A DNA stretch of 23,526 nt from NCBI GenBank assembly GCA_963974475.1, contig CAXBCR010000036.1:1-23526 (forward strand), in the 5' to 3' direction. Positions 23,492-23,526 of the stretch are shown here, in pieces. How positions within the stretch are numbered: the stretch's first letter is position 1; each line of letters begins with the position of its first letter. This DNA is from CAJXZP01 sp963974475 (lineage in GTDB: Bacteria; Bacteroidota; Bacteroidia; Flavobacteriales_G; Salibacteraceae). Position numbers and translations under genes: made by a program. Under the pieces are notes generated by a model. It was not told the DNA's origin. It saw only the letters and a program-made list of their open reading frames with translations, and ran no database searches.

Positions 23492-23526
23492 ATGAAATTA
23501 CTTATAAAACAGCCAAACAGCCAAAC
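23492..23526 (+). CDS. Possible start of an unidentified gene cut by the window end
   Basis: ATG at 23492 opens MKLLIKQPNSQ before the window ends, 22 bases after TATCTTCG (23462-23469), a one-mismatch -7 element. Eleven residues are not enough to name it, and it may not be a gene. Confidence 0.3.
   Translation, partial: MKLLIKQPNSQ

Overview
The window comes from a member of the Bacteroidota, most likely a flavobacterium-like lineage. The support is an AT-rich genome, repeated Bacteroidota-type promoter elements (TAnnTTTG, sometimes with TTG upstream), a giant TonB-dependent receptor with a carboxypeptidase-like N-terminal domain, a PorV/PorQ-type outer-membrane protein, and Bacteroidota-type small proteins. 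No tRNA, rRNA, CRISPR array, transposase or phage gene was seen.

Positions 1-3744 are housekeeping or envelope genes. A family 2 glycosyltransferase and a flippase-like membrane protein overlap by 4 bp on the minus strand. Divergent from them is ruvC with a TTG start, which converges with a HIT-family gene, followed by greA. A hairpin near 3768-3796 separates greA from the next block.

Positions 3846-13197 form one minus-strand block transcribed from a promoter near 13302-13275: a 1281-aa TonB-dependent receptor, a ~1442-aa exported protein with a FlgD/T9SS-like C-terminal domain, and a PorV/PorQ-like beta-barrel. This looks like a type IX secretion-associated surface export or uptake unit of unknown substrate.

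Positions 13653-17811 hold two small envelope proteins, a lipoprotein with a degenerate Rieske-like fold, adenosylhomocysteinase, a 4'-phosphopantetheinyl transferase and a geranylgeranylglyceryl phosphate synthase-like enzyme. The 3' end of this last gene is part of a 135-bp tandem repeat that runs downstream for about 375 bp.

Positions 18150-23445 look like an accessory metal and sulfur region. They hold an ArsR/CadC-type repressor with a candidate operator palindrome, a MerTP fusion (mercury uptake plus MerP-like domain) and an unusual HMA-CopZ iron-sulfur metallochaperone. After these come a small membrane protein, a decayed sulfatase-modifying-factor fragment, a methyltransferase with an N-terminal cysteine cluster, a frameshifted DUF4268 gene, and a TauE/SafE exporter with a single-domain rhodanese. 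No mercuric reductase (merA) is present. The ArsR-MerTP-HMA/CopZ module, without merA, is the most interesting system here.
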